DNA from: Pseudoalteromonas rubra
Lineage (GTDB): Bacteria > Pseudomonadota > Gammaproteobacteria > Enterobacterales > Alteromonadaceae
NCBI RefSeq assembly: GCF_000238295.3
Contig: NZ_AHCD03000027.1
Span: 433,409-497,408, forward strand
DNA length: 64,000 bases
Reading direction: 5' to 3'
In this document: positions 25,665 to 34,045 of the stretch, one piece after another
How the letters are laid out: every line of letters starts with the position of its first letter
Numbering within the stretch: the first letter of the stretch is position 1
Program-made: the position numbers and the translations under genes
The notes under the pieces: generated by a model
What the model was told of the DNA's origin: nothing
Databases searched by the model: none
Seen by the model: the letters and a program-made list of their open reading frames with translations, nothing else

Positions 25665-26496
25665 TCCGAACATTGAAGGTGGTCTTATCTTGTTCGCTGG
25701 AGCGGAACGGATTGATGTCCAGGCCACCACGACGCGTATAACGTGCATACACTTCCAGCTTGGTGGGGTTGAGTGCGCGCAGCAGATCGCAGTAGATGCG
25801 CTCTACACACTGTTCATGAAATTCATTGTGGTCACGAAATGAGATCAGGTAACGTAGCAATGATTCACGACAGATTTTCGCCCCTTCATAGCGGATAACA
25901 ATACTTGCCCAGTCTGGCTGAGAGGTGATCAGGCAGTTAGACTTTAACAAGTGGCTGTGCAGGGTTTCACTCACGTGCTGGTCACTTTCCTGAGTTAATA
26001 AGCCATCGCGTGGGCTGTAATCATCCACGGCAATATCTAATTCATCTATACACTCTCCCGGCAGCGCTGAAAATGGCAGGCAATTGTGGTCGTCAGGGCC
26101 GTATAAAGTCACTGTAACATCGCACTGGGCCGCTTTGGAGAGATCCTGCTGTAATGTGTCACGTACCGCGTCAAAGCTGGCGAATTGACTCTGATTGAAG
26201 CTGTTCAGATAGAGTTTGAATGACTTAGACTCGATAATATGGCTGCTTTGGCAAGGGAACACAAAGCGCGCGATAACCACCTGGGGTTTACCTTTTGTAT
26301 TCAGCCAGGACAGCTCATAACCATGCCAGATGTCTTCACCAAAAAATGGTAATGCCTGCTCATCAACGGCTATCTGATCACGATTAAGCTTGCGTGCGAT
26401 AGGGTGAAGCAAGCTTGGCTCATACTGACTGGCGTATTCGGTGGTTTTACCCAGCACAGAGGCTTTTAACTCCGGGGCGTTATTGTAGTCTGTCAT
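25651..26496 (-). CDS. queF: NADPH-dependent 7-cyano-7-deazaguanine reductase QueF
   Basis: This 281-residue enzyme reduces preQ0 to preQ1 in queuosine synthesis. It is the long, two-domain (YqcD) form of the enzyme. The catalytic cysteine lies in LLKSNCLITSQPDW, and the conserved ICRESLLRYLISFRDHNEFHEQC follows, as in the E. coli enzyme. It is divergent from syd, the same queF-syd pairing as in E. coli. No preQ1 riboswitch is evident in the 43-bp gap. Confidence 0.95.
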   Translation of the reverse strand: MTDYNNAPELKASVLGKTTEYASQYEPSLLHPIARKLNRDQIAVDEQALPFFGEDIWHGYELSWLNTKGKPQVVIARFVFPCQSSHIIESKSFKLYLNSFNQSQFASFDAVRDTLQQDLSKAAQCDVTVTLYGPDDHNCLPFSALPGECIDELDIAVDDYSPRDGLLTQESDQHVSETLHSHLLKSNCLITSQPDWASIVIRYEGAKICRESLLRYLISFRDHNEFHEQCVERIYCDLLRALNPTKLEVYARYTRRGGLDINPFRSSEQDKTTFNVRINRQ

Positions 26497-26539
26497 GTTG
26501 ATCCATTAGTAGTTACAATGGCCCCGATTATAGCGAATA

Positions 26540-27103
26540 ATGAGCGAAAATAGCAGTATGAGCGTGAGCACTTTGATCCTCGAACTTCATGATAAATTTG
26601 CCAACTCGGTACAGCAGACCCGGGGTCACTGGCCATTGATCGAGCATGACGCACAATGGCCCAGCCCGTGTGAAACCGGTGAGCCAAGAGGCGATGGCCT
26701 GATTGCCTGGCAAGCCGTGTCCAGAAATCCGGGCGGTGATTTGACTGCACTGGCCAGTGCGCTGGAAACTCAGTTTAGCCCTGAATTAAATGCGTTTTAT
26801 GGCACAGCGTATGGTGGCAATATTGTGGCTAAGCTGGATGGAGAAGAGGTTGAACTGCTGCAGGCCTGGAATGAAGAAGATTTCGAGCGCTTACAACAGA
26901 ATATCACCGGGCATGTGTTAATGAAGCGCCGCCTGAAGCAAGCTGATACCGTTTTTATTGGTTTGACTGCGCAGGAAGATGTCTTAATTACAGTGCAACT
27001 CAGTACGGGTGAAGTATGTCTTGAACGTGTGGGTAAGGCGCCACATACAGTGCTGGCGCCCAGCCTGAGTGCGTTTCTGGCTCAGCTGGTCTCGCAGTTT
27101 TAA
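26540..27103 (+). CDS. syd: SecY-interacting protein Syd
   Basis: This 187-residue soluble protein associates with SecY at the inner membrane and in E. coli monitors the translocon. Conserved blocks include GHWPLIEHDAQWPSPC, FYGTAYGGNIVAKLDG, LLQAWNEEDFERLQQNITGH and the C-terminal LAPSLSAFLAQL. The start may be ATG 26540 or ATG 26558; the second begins closer to the conserved region. Its neighbourhood (queF on one side, csrB and yqcC downstream) is the enterobacterial arrangement. Confidence 0.92.
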   Translation: MSENSSMSVSTLILELHDKFANSVQQTRGHWPLIEHDAQWPSPCETGEPRGDGLIAWQAVSRNPGGDLTALASALETQFSPELNAFYGTAYGGNIVAKLDGEEVELLQAWNEEDFERLQQNITGHVLMKRRLKQADTVFIGLTAQEDVLITVQLSTGEVCLERVGKAPHTVLAPSLSAFLAQLVSQF

Positions 27104-27113
27104 GCTATATCAG

Positions 27114-27132
27114 GAGGTGGCCAGGCCACCTC
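27114..27132. terminator. hairpin between convergent syd and DUF2310 gene
   Basis: A perfect palindrome (GAGGTGG, CCAGG loop, CCACCTC) sits between two converging genes and is followed by a T-rich stretch on the plus strand. It is a candidate bidirectional terminator. Confidence 0.55.
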
Positions 27133-27140
27133 TTGTGTCT

Positions 27141-27914
27141 TTACTGGAAATCCCAGGAAATATTGGAAACCAGTTCACAGGCATCACATTTGAAATCGAA
27201 AATGCCAAACCAGGGCTCATCTAGCGCCCAATGTGCGCCACAGCTCGGACACAAACGAGCTTTTTCCTGCGCCAGACTCTCGCCCCCAACCCGATACAAG
27301 TAATAGTAAACCGGCTTTTTGGTGAGATAACGGATCCGCTTACTGAGATCTAGGCCCCGGCGGGTGAGATCGCTGTCCAGGCTGGTCAACTCATTGAGGG
27401 CGGCAAACTCGCAGCGTGTTGCACCATTAATCTGGATCTGATCACAGGCCTGCCAGTCTTCTTGCCATTTTATCAGTGCTTTATAATCGCCATTGGCAAT
27501 GGCCGGGATTTTATACAGCGGCACTGGCTGAAAATCATCACCACAATACAACGGACTGCAGGTGTGTACATAGGTTGTGTAGAGAATATAGCTGGACGGA
27601 GACTGGCATTGATCAGCGCCATTGGCATGAATATCCTGACCTATTACTTTGACTTTTGGTGCTAACAATCCCGCCTGCTGGAGTTGATCAATGGCGTGCT
27701 TAACGAATGGGCTGTGATGCAGAGGATGCAGTGCATCTTCAAGTGGACACATTACCCGGGTGATAAAAAAGCCTTCTTTTAAAACGGTGGGAAATTCATC
27801 GCCAATGATTTGGCCGTTGAAACGCAGCGCGTTAACCACTCGGTTGATGGCCTGCTCTGCTTGCTCAAGCGTAGTGTCCTGATAACAGTCAAAAGTGAGA
27901 TCAACTACGAACAT
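27141..27914 (-). CDS. DUF2310 Zn-ribbon protein
   Basis: This 257-residue conserved protein of unknown function has a C-terminal zinc ribbon with CPSCG (about residue 222) and CDACE (about residue 243) pairs. Most of the chain has no recognisable catalytic motif; several extra cysteines occur around residues 119-124. Proteins of this type have been annotated as possible nucleic-acid binders, which is unproven. It lies one base downstream of the 91-residue gene on the same strand, so the two form an operon. Confidence 0.8.
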   Translation of the reverse strand: MFVVDLTFDCYQDTTLEQAEQAINRVVNALRFNGQIIGDEFPTVLKEGFFITRVMCPLEDALHPLHHSPFVKHAIDQLQQAGLLAPKVKVIGQDIHANGADQCQSPSSYILYTTYVHTCSPLYCGDDFQPVPLYKIPAIANGDYKALIKWQEDWQACDQIQINGATRCEFAALNELTSLDSDLTRRGLDLSKRIRYLTKKPVYYYLYRVGGESLAQEKARLCPSCGAHWALDEPWFGIFDFKCDACELVSNISWDFQ

Positions 27915-27915
27915 C

Positions 27916-28191
27916 TTAACGAGACTCCAGCAGAGCGAGTAATTTATCCAGTTTCGCCTCGATGCGATCTAACTGTGTCTGCGCGTTATCCTGTGCTGCT
28001 GGTTGTGCGCTCTGTGTTGGCTGCTCGTCCAGTGTTGATAACAGATCTGGGTTATTTTTATAAGCCGTTAGTCCCGCAATGATCAAGGGCATTGCAACGG
28101 GCTCGGCCAGTTTGGCTTTGGTGGTGGCAACAGTAGGGGTTTTGCCTTGCGCAACGAGTGCGGCAATTGCGTTCAAAACTGCGGGGTGCAT
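27916..28191 (-). CDS. conserved hypothetical protein with C-terminal coiled coil
   Basis: This 91-residue protein has an N-terminal helical segment (MHPAVLNAIAALVAQGKTPTV) resembling a small DNA-binding helix bundle, a Gln/Ala-rich linker, and a C-terminal heptad segment (LDRIEAKLDKLLALLE). I do not recognise a named family. It is directly followed by the DUF2310 gene on the same strand, which suggests a common role. Confidence 0.7.
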   Translation of the reverse strand: MHPAVLNAIAALVAQGKTPTVATTKAKLAEPVAMPLIIAGLTAYKNNPDLLSTLDEQPTQSAQPAAQDNAQTQLDRIEAKLDKLLALLESR

Positions 28192-28370
28192 AAAGCGGCC
28201 TCTGGAAATTAAAACTCAGTGCATTGTATCACCTAAGCTGCCACAACATCACCAGTAAAAAGATGCAGCTCGTGTTTGTGAGGTGACTATAACGCTTCGC
28301 AATATTACATGTGTTTAGCACAGCACATGCAGGGTAATGCTCCGGTTATCGCCAGTGTGGCCAGCTTTGT

Positions 28371-28598
28371 TCAGCGTAACCTTGCATCCAGCTCATCGAT
28401 TATTTCACTCCAGTCAGCATCTTCTCTGAGTGACTCTTCAATAAAGTGCTTTTGTCCTTGGTTCCAAAACGGGGCTTCAGCCAAAAGCATATCACTGGGC
28501 AGTGTGTGCTGACTAAAAAATGCTTTTATGCCTGCATCACTGTTGTCTAATCCAAGCTGAGCGAATAAGTTTTTTAGGTTATGTGCACTGGTATCCAT
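28371..28598 (-). CDS. DUF2789 family protein
   Basis: This 75-residue protein has the conserved pattern LKNLFAQLGLDNS ... FIEESLREDADWSEIIDELDARLR typical of DUF2789, a small alpha-helical family of unknown function in Proteobacteria. The protein is complete and acidic and has no signal peptide. It stands alone on the minus strand. Confidence 0.8.
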   Translation of the reverse strand: MDTSAHNLKNLFAQLGLDNSDAGIKAFFSQHTLPSDMLLAEAPFWNQGQKHFIEESLREDADWSEIIDELDARLR

Positions 28599-28702
28599 AT
28601 GCCCTCTGGTTGTTTAAAAAGTACGCTATAACTATAGTAGCTTTACCACACCGACAAGTAAAAATCGTCGGATAATCACAACAAAAAACACAAGGACTTA
28701 CC

Positions 28703-29359
28703 ATGACAAACTCAACGACCAGTGCGCAGTTAACCATTAAACATTTATCTCCGGAAGACAGCAGGGTGGCAGCCAGCCTGTTATACAGAGCCTACCATGA
28801 TGACAAGTTATTCAAAGATGTGCTGGGTGGGGCGGATGAACAAACCTATGAATCACGACTACGTGCTTTGATCCGTGAGGAGTTGTCCTGCTTTGGTCAG
28901 TCTGCTCAACCTCTAATTGGTCTTTACCAGGAAGAAGACTTGCTGGCGATTGCCTGTGTCTTTGAAGCTCAGACAGAGCTGCAAGCATCGCGACGCTGGG
29001 ACTGGCGTTTGCGGTTAATGATGAGTGCAGGATACTTGCAAACTCAGCAATTAATAGACAAAGAAAAAACCATACGGGAGGCACTGACGGATTGTGGACA
29101 TTATTATTTTCTTTCGTTTATTGCTGTAGAGCCACACTATCAGGGTCAGGGACTGGGGCATCATTTACTGGATGCACTGGACGAATTAGTTAAAGAAAAC
29201 CCCCTGGCCAGCGGTCTCGGGGTATTTGTGTCTGAGGCCGAACAGAACTTCTTTTTTAGCCAGCATGGTTATGAAAAACTTCAGGTTTTAACCTTCAAAT
29301 CAGTACAGGGTGAACTGCTGTTTAAAACTCGAACCGCCATTATGGAAAAAAGCCTGTGA
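28703..29359 (+). CDS. GNAT-family N-acetyltransferase
   Basis: This 218-residue acyltransferase carries the acetyl-CoA loop QGQGLG in FIAVEPHYQGQGLGHHLL at about residues 145-162 and the C-terminal FFFSQHGYEKL strand-turn typical of GNAT enzymes. Substrate is unknown. ATG 28703 has AAGGA 9 bases upstream. Its stop codon lies inside the palindrome that I interpret as the GacA/UvrY box of the downstream regulatory RNA. Confidence 0.85.
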   Translation: MTNSTTSAQLTIKHLSPEDSRVAASLLYRAYHDDKLFKDVLGGADEQTYESRLRALIREELSCFGQSAQPLIGLYQEEDLLAIACVFEAQTELQASRRWDWRLRLMMSAGYLQTQQLIDKEKTIREALTDCGHYYFLSFIAVEPHYQGQGLGHHLLDALDELVKENPLASGLGVFVSEAEQNFFFSQHGYEKLQVLTFKSVQGELLFKTRTAIMEKSL

Positions 29360-29372
29360 GACTTTTCTCACA
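29355..29372 (+). promoter_or_regulatory. GacA/UvrY-type upstream activating palindrome of csrB
   Basis: TGTGAG-N6-CTCACA is a perfect inverted repeat matching the TGTAAG-N6-CTTACA layout of GacA/UvrY boxes in front of rsmX/Y/Z and csrB genes. It ends about 160 bases before the likely RNA start, the distance typical of these boxes. A further TGTGAG half-site occurs at 29482-29487. Identity is inferred from pattern and context. Confidence 0.75.
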
Positions 29373-29581
29373 TGAATGTAGGTCAAGGCGTTTTAGTATC
29401 AGTGTTTTAACCCTCCGCAATAAGTTAAGTTATTGAAATTTAATGTCTTTGTGAATATTTCAAGAAGGTGACGAAAAAAAGTGTGAGAAAAAGCGCCTTT
29501 CCCATTATTCAGGATTGCGTAAACTTAATCGTGTTCAAGGACGGAAGGACATCATTGCCAGGAAAGGGTGAAGCGGACAGA

Positions 29582-30609
29582 GTCAGGATGACTCAGGAAA
29601 CATCAGGAAGATGTTTAACAGGGGAAGTCAGGAGCGCTTAGGATAAGCGAAGTGGATAGAGTCAGGATGACTCAGGAAACATCAGGAAGATGTTTAACAA
29701 CGGAAGTCAGGAGCGCTTAGGATAAGCGAAGTGGACAGAGTCAGGAAGACTCAGGCAACATCAGGAAGATGTTTAACAGCGGAAGTCAGGAGCGCTTAGG
29801 ATAAGCGAAGTGGACAGAGTCAGGATGATTCAGGAAACATCAGGAAGATGTTTAACAGGGGAAGTCAGGAGCGCTTAGGATAAGCGAAGTGGACAGAGTC
29901 AGGAAGACTCAGGCAACATCAGGAAGATGTTTAACAGCGGAAGTCAGGAGCGCTTAGGATAAGCGAAGTGGACAGAGTCAGGAAGACTCAGGCAACATCA
30001 GGAAGATGTTTAACAGCGGAAGTCAGGAGCGCTTAGGATAAGCGAAGTGGACAGAGTCAGGAAGACTCAGGCAACATCAGGAAGATGTTTAACAGCGGAA
30101 GTCAGGAGCGCTTAGGATAAGCGAAGTGGACAGAGTCAGGAAGACTCAGGCAACATCAGGAAGATGTTTAACAGCGGAAGTCAGGAGCGCTTAGGATAAG
30201 CGAAGTGGACAGAGTCAGGAAGACTCAGGCAACATCAGGAAGATGTTTAACAGCGGAAGTCAGGAGCGCTTAGGATAAGCGAAGTGGACAGAGTCAGGAT
30301 GATTCAGGAAACATCAGGAAGATGTTTAACAGGGGAAGTCAGGAGCGCTTAGGATAAGCGAAGTGGACAGAGTCAGGATGATTCAGGAAACATCAGGAAG
30401 ATGTTTAACAGGGGAAGTCAGGAGCGCTTAGGATAAGCGAAGTGGACAGAGTCAGGATGATTCAGGAAACATCAGGAAGATGTTTAACAGCGGAAGTCAG
30501 GAGCGCTTAGGATAAGCGAAGTGGATAGAGTCAAGGGAGACTCAGGCAACATCAGGAAGATGTTTAACAAAGGAAGTTAGGAGCGCTTAGGATAAGCGAA
30601 GTGGACAAG
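29582..30609 (+). repeat. thirteen tandem 79-80 bp units inside csrB
   Basis: Units start at 29582, 29661, 29740, 29819, 29898, 29977, 30056, 30135, 30214, 30293, 30372, 30451 and 30530. The first twelve are exactly 79 bp; the thirteenth is 80 bp and more diverged. Three subtypes occur: loop AGGAT with arm GACTC (units 1-2), loop AGGAA with GACTC and CAGGCAAC (units 3, 5-9), and AGGAT with GATTC (units 4, 10-12). Units 5-9 are virtually identical, indicating recent amplification. Confidence 0.97.
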
Positions 30610-30880
30610 GTCAGGATGGCTTAGGACACAAAAAGGACGTTGTTTATAAAAGGAATAGGGAAGACAAGTCGAGCGGTGTAGCTGAGCTTACACAAGCCGA
30701 CGAAGGATGTGCTTGGATGCGGTAAGGATATCTACAGGATGTAACCTATCGGATGAAGTCAGGGAAGAAGATCGGGTATGTCAGGATGTATACCCGTTCA
30801 GGGGATGATGAAGCTTGGCGGCTTGCTAGTTTGTTGTAGGCAGAGGAATTGGATACCTCCCAGGAAATTCGTCAGATTGG

Positions 30881-30914
30881 GGCGTAGCACAAGGGTTACG
30901 CCTTGGTTTTTTTG
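30881..30914 (+). terminator. intrinsic terminator of csrB
   Basis: The stem GGCGTA (30881-30886) pairs with TACGCC (30897-30902), with possible G-U extension, followed by TTGG and a run of seven T residues (30907-30913). Confidence 0.9.
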
Positions 30915-31027
30915 TTGTGAAAGCACATTTCAAAACCATTCTTTAATCTCAAATCTCACCATTACCACACTGACCATGTGTGATCGTTCTGAAAAATGCA
31001 CTTTAATCTGTCACCCGACTATGGAAA

Positions 31028-31330
31028 TCACAGCATGCGGTGGGGTGGAACATCCATTTTTTTCAGACGAAGGTTTTCAAGATGCATAGTGCCGGTGTAA
31101 GCACTTTGCTGATCTGAACTGAATTCAAACGCAAATTGGCTTTTTATTCCCAGTTTTCCGTTACTCAGGACACCGAGCCTGCGTTTTACACAAGCGACAC
31201 TGAGTAACTGGACATTGAGCTTTTCTGCTTGTCCCACAGCGTGTTGTTGTGCCGCCTCAGCAATCTGACGGCCAAACCAAAATGACGCAATGATTGCGCC
31301 AATAAGAATAAAAAGCCAAAGAGTGATCAT
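31028..31330 (-). CDS. DUF3301 membrane-anchored protein
   Basis: This 100-residue protein has a single N-terminal membrane helix (MITLWLFILIGAIIASFWF) followed by a soluble domain containing LLSVACVKRRLGV and FAFEFSSD, the DUF3301 pattern. Function is unknown. Its start codon overlaps the stop of the DUF3549 gene by 4 bases, so the two form an operon. In related marine bacteria the same pair sits next to yqcC and truC (from memory). Confidence 0.8.
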   Translation of the reverse strand: MITLWLFILIGAIIASFWFGRQIAEAAQQHAVGQAEKLNVQLLSVACVKRRLGVLSNGKLGIKSQFAFEFSSDQQSAYTGTMHLENLRLKKMDVPPHRML

Positions 31331-32364
31331 CGTTTAAATAGCCTGCCTATTGCTCTGGACAGTGTTTCACTGCGATTTTCTGTTCTAAGTAGAGCTAAGA
31401 CATGTGGGCGCAATGTTGGAATTGCAACTAGATCGGCGAAAATGCTTTCAAATAAGCCGTCCACCTCAGTGTTATGTGCCGCACTGTCCATGAGTTTGAT
31501 GAGCCTTGTGGAGTCAGTCAGTGTTTCCCAGCAGCGTCCAGTAATCGTGAGTTGCAGATCGGCCTGGGCAGCCAGTGGTGAGTCTAATATAGCATCAACA
31601 GCATCAGCGATGAGCCCGAGACTGTGGCTACCCGATAAAGCTCTGAGATGATTGATACACGCAGTCGAGTCTTGATCGCCCACGGCTTGTTTCAGGCCAG
31701 CCAATAAGTGCTCGGTTAGCTCAACACTAATGGCAACATGTTCTAACATGGCCGCCAGAGGTGACTGAACTTCTGTGGGTAATTGTGACCAGTGGGTCTT
31801 GAGATTGTTCTGGTTGTTGCCATGCTCCAGGCGCATGGCAAAGTCAGCCAGACCTTGTACTGCCAGGTTTTGCCACTGATCTAACCCCAGTTTTCCGGCG
31901 ATATAGAGCTCGGCATATTCATAGTACTGAGACGCAGGGCGCTTGAGCTCGGTTTTCAGTAACGCATTAAACGCGGCCAGTTTATTGGCATTAGGTGCAT
32001 AGACATAGGGGTTGTTATCCAGCTTACCTTGCGCCGCTTCGCCGGTGAGCTGAGTGCCTAAGGCATCGATGACCATAGAGGCAAAGTGGTCACGGCTGGC
32101 TGCAACCAGTTTACTCTGTTCATCCAGTGGTAGCTTCAAAAACCACACATAGGGGTCCTGAGTGGCCTGGTTGTCCCAAAACTGAATCGCTAATAATGCA
32201 TGGCCAGCGAGTGGGTAAGGGTAGGGCACCTGAGTGGTTTCTATTTGCGCAAACTGCTTTTTATCGATTTTGGTTATGCGACGGCCAATATCATAGGCGC
32301 GCCATTGCGTGCCTGCTGAAGTTAGTAGTTCACCTAAAGTCGTAATTTGCGCTGTCATTTTCAT
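31327..32364 (-). CDS. DUF3549 family protein
   Basis: This 345-residue soluble protein, largely helical, has conserved stretches such as RAYDIGRRI near the N-terminus and QVPYPYPLAGHALLAIQFWD near residue 45. No catalytic motif or signal peptide is evident and function is unknown. The start may be the first or third methionine (MKM). It is co-transcribed with the DUF3301 gene, divergent from yqcC. Confidence 0.8.
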   Translation of the reverse strand: MKMTAQITTLGELLTSAGTQWRAYDIGRRITKIDKKQFAQIETTQVPYPYPLAGHALLAIQFWDNQATQDPYVWFLKLPLDEQSKLVAASRDHFASMVIDALGTQLTGEAAQGKLDNNPYVYAPNANKLAAFNALLKTELKRPASQYYEYAELYIAGKLGLDQWQNLAVQGLADFAMRLEHGNNQNNLKTHWSQLPTEVQSPLAAMLEHVAISVELTEHLLAGLKQAVGDQDSTACINHLRALSGSHSLGLIADAVDAILDSPLAAQADLQLTITGRCWETLTDSTRLIKLMDSAAHNTEVDGLFESIFADLVAIPTLRPHVLALLRTENRSETLSRAIGRLFKR

Positions 32365-32492
32365 CTCACTTAATTGCGTTGAAGCGCGATTATAACTTTA
32401 TTCTTGGTGACTGATAAGGGTGACCATAAAGATACAAACGCCCGCATTGGATCGGGTATAATGGGGCTTTTGTATTTGTCTGAGGAAGCACT

Positions 32493-32804
32493 ATGGATCA
32501 CCCAGTATGGCAACTGCTTGATGAGCTCGAACACACTTTGCGCCAGGCTAAACTTTGGCAGGCAGAGCCCGTTTCGGAACAGGCGTTACATTCTACTCAG
32601 CCATTTTGCTGCGATACGTTACGGTTTGAGCAATGGTTACAGTTTGTTTTTATCGTCAAGATGCGTACTTTGTTGCAAAACGGCGCACCTTTACCTGCCA
32701 ATATGGCCATCGCGCCCATGGCAGAAGTCAGTTTAGCGCAACACCCCCAGTTTAGCGCATTGCTGGGTGTGTTACAGCGCCTAGACTCAGCTGTTTCGGA
32801 GTAG
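32493..32804 (+). CDS. yqcC: YqcC/DUF446 family protein
   Basis: This 103-residue helical protein begins MDHPVWQLLDELEHTLRQAKLW and has the conserved core STQPFCCDTLRFEQWLQFVFIVKM of the YqcC family. Function is unknown. ATG 32493 has GAGGAA 8 bases upstream. It is 6 bp before truC, and the yqcC-truC-yqcA order is identical to E. coli, which anchors the csrB identification upstream. Confidence 0.88.
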   Translation: MDHPVWQLLDELEHTLRQAKLWQAEPVSEQALHSTQPFCCDTLRFEQWLQFVFIVKMRTLLQNGAPLPANMAIAPMAEVSLAQHPQFSALLGVLQRLDSAVSE

Positions 32805-32810
32805 GCCCGG

Positions 32811-33545
32811 ATGTTAGAGATTATTTATCAGGATGAGCATTATGTGGCCATTAATAAACCCTCAGGCTTACTGGTTCATCGTTCGTTTCTAGACAAACGT
32901 GAAACGCAGTTTGCGATGCAGATGCTCAGGGACCAGCTGGGGCAGCATGTGTTCCCAGTGCACAGACTTGACCGGCCGACTTCCGGTGTCTTGTTGTTTG
33001 CGCTGAGCTCTGAGGCAGCGCGTGATATGAATCAGATCTTCATCGACGGCGCAGTGCAAAAGCGCTATCTGGCTTTGGTACGGGGCTTTGCACCGCAAGA
33101 TGTTTATGTTGATAAACCCTTGAAAGAGCAGCTTGATAAAATTGCTGATAAGTTTGCTGATCAGGATAAAGCGCCGCAGGAAGCACAAACTCAGTTCAAC
33201 TGTCTGCATCAGGCAACGCTCAATATACCGTTGGGTAAATACCCCAGCATTCGATACTCTTTGGTGGAGTGTTTTCCAAAAACGGGTCGTAAACATCAGA
33301 TCCGTCGTCACCTTAATCACCTGAATCATCCGATAATTGGCGATGTGAATCATGGCGATAACAAGCAAAATCACTTTTTTCAGGGGCATTTTGGTATTCG
33401 TCGTTTGATGTTATTTGCAACTGAGCTCAAGTTTTTGCATCCTTATAGTCAACAACCCATCACCATTCGCGCCAGCTTGGGAGAAGAAATGCTGAACTTA
33501 TGCAAGCAACTGGGCTGGCCAGACACAGAAAAGGACTATCTATAA
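32811..33545 (+). CDS. truC: tRNA pseudouridine(65) synthase TruC
   Basis: This 244-residue RluA-family enzyme makes pseudouridine 65 in tRNA-Ile and tRNA-Asp. The catalytic aspartate lies in HRLDRPTSGVLLF (about residues 45-57); TGRKHQIRRH is present near 160. The stop overlaps the start of yqcA (TAATG). Its tRNA-Asp substrate is of interest because this genome window holds eighteen tRNA-Asp genes. Confidence 0.93.
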   Translation: MLEIIYQDEHYVAINKPSGLLVHRSFLDKRETQFAMQMLRDQLGQHVFPVHRLDRPTSGVLLFALSSEAARDMNQIFIDGAVQKRYLALVRGFAPQDVYVDKPLKEQLDKIADKFADQDKAPQEAQTQFNCLHQATLNIPLGKYPSIRYSLVECFPKTGRKHQIRRHLNHLNHPIIGDVNHGDNKQNHFFQGHFGIRRLMLFATELKFLHPYSQQPITIRASLGEEMLNLCKQLGWPDTEKDYL

Positions 33546-33988
33546 TGGCATCCATTACGCTTTTTGTTGGCTCAGTATTTGGCAATGCAGAAAACTTAGC
33601 CTCCGAAGTTAAAAACGACATTGAGCAGCAAGGGCATAGCGCAGTGATCGTCGACGTGCCTACGCTCGAGCAGGTCAAATCAGCGGACAATTTACTGTTT
33701 ATCTCTTCAACAACCGGACAAGGCGATATCCCGGAAAACCTGCTACCCTTAGTATTGCAAATGCAAAGTCAGTTTCCCATGCTGACGGGGAAAACCGTAG
33801 GGGTTGTTGCGTTGGGTGACAGTAGTTACGGTGACACCTTTTGTGGTGCCGGGCGCCAGATCGATGCGCTGGTTCAGGAACTCAATGCCACAGTGACAGA
33901 GCCCAGGCTGGATGTGGATGCGTGTGAGCATTTTGAGCCTTATGAGGCGGTCGCACCCTGGCTACAGAAATGGTTGCAACACCTTTGA
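33545..33988 (+). CDS. yqcA: flavodoxin YqcA
   Basis: This 147-residue flavodoxin-fold protein has an N-terminal FMN phosphate loop region GSVFGNAENLA and the loop FISSTTGQGDIPENLLP near residue 56. Start ATG 33545 overlaps the truC stop by one base; an earlier in-frame ATG lies within truC and is unlikely. The length agrees with E. coli YqcA (149). The redox partner is unknown. Confidence 0.92.
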   Translation: MASITLFVGSVFGNAENLASEVKNDIEQQGHSAVIVDVPTLEQVKSADNLLFISSTTGQGDIPENLLPLVLQMQSQFPMLTGKTVGVVALGDSSYGDTFCGAGRQIDALVQELNATVTEPRLDVDACEHFEPYEAVAPWLQKWLQHL

Positions 33989-34015
33989 TAAAGGCGTGAT
34001 GTGTAGAGCAAATAA

Positions 34016-34041
34016 AAAAGCCGCTGTTGTCAGCGGCTTTT
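34016..34041. terminator. bidirectional terminator between yqcA and mltD
   Basis: An 11-bp perfect stem (34016-34026 with 34031-34041), TTGT loop, with an A-run upstream and T residues downstream, sits between two converging genes and can serve both strands. Confidence 0.85.
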
Positions 34042-34045
34042 AACG

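Larger units (their letters stand above)
29530..30914 (+). ncRNA. csrB: greatly enlarged CsrB-family CsrA-sequestering RNA
   Basis: A non-coding transcription unit of about 1.4 kb lies in the conserved csrB slot (queF-syd-csrB-yqcC-truC-yqcA). The RNA is packed with GGA motifs: six or seven per 79-bp unit over thirteen units, about 16 more in the 3' part and about five in the 5' lead, roughly 100 by hand count. Each unit folds into three short hairpins with AGGA in the loop (GAGTC-AGGAT-GACTC, AACATC-AGGAA-GATGTT, CGCTT-AGGAT-AAGCG), the known CsrA ligand. The non-repeated 3' part still holds CAGGATG-type loops and ends in an intrinsic terminator. E. coli CsrB is about 370 nt with about 20 sites. 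The transcript start is approximate; a TAAACT at 29520 may be the -10. Confidence 0.92.

Noticed and set aside
29582..30609. CRISPR array.
   Set aside because: The units are contiguous 79-bp tandem copies with no unique spacers, and no cas genes are present.
30778..31089. A 103-codon open frame starting inside the 3' part of csrB.
   Set aside because: It crosses the csrB terminator and the end of the DUF3301 gene and has no family resemblance.
32404..32736. Open frame overlapping yqcC in another frame.
   Set aside because: yqcC in the other frame has a ribosome site, family conservation and conserved synteny.
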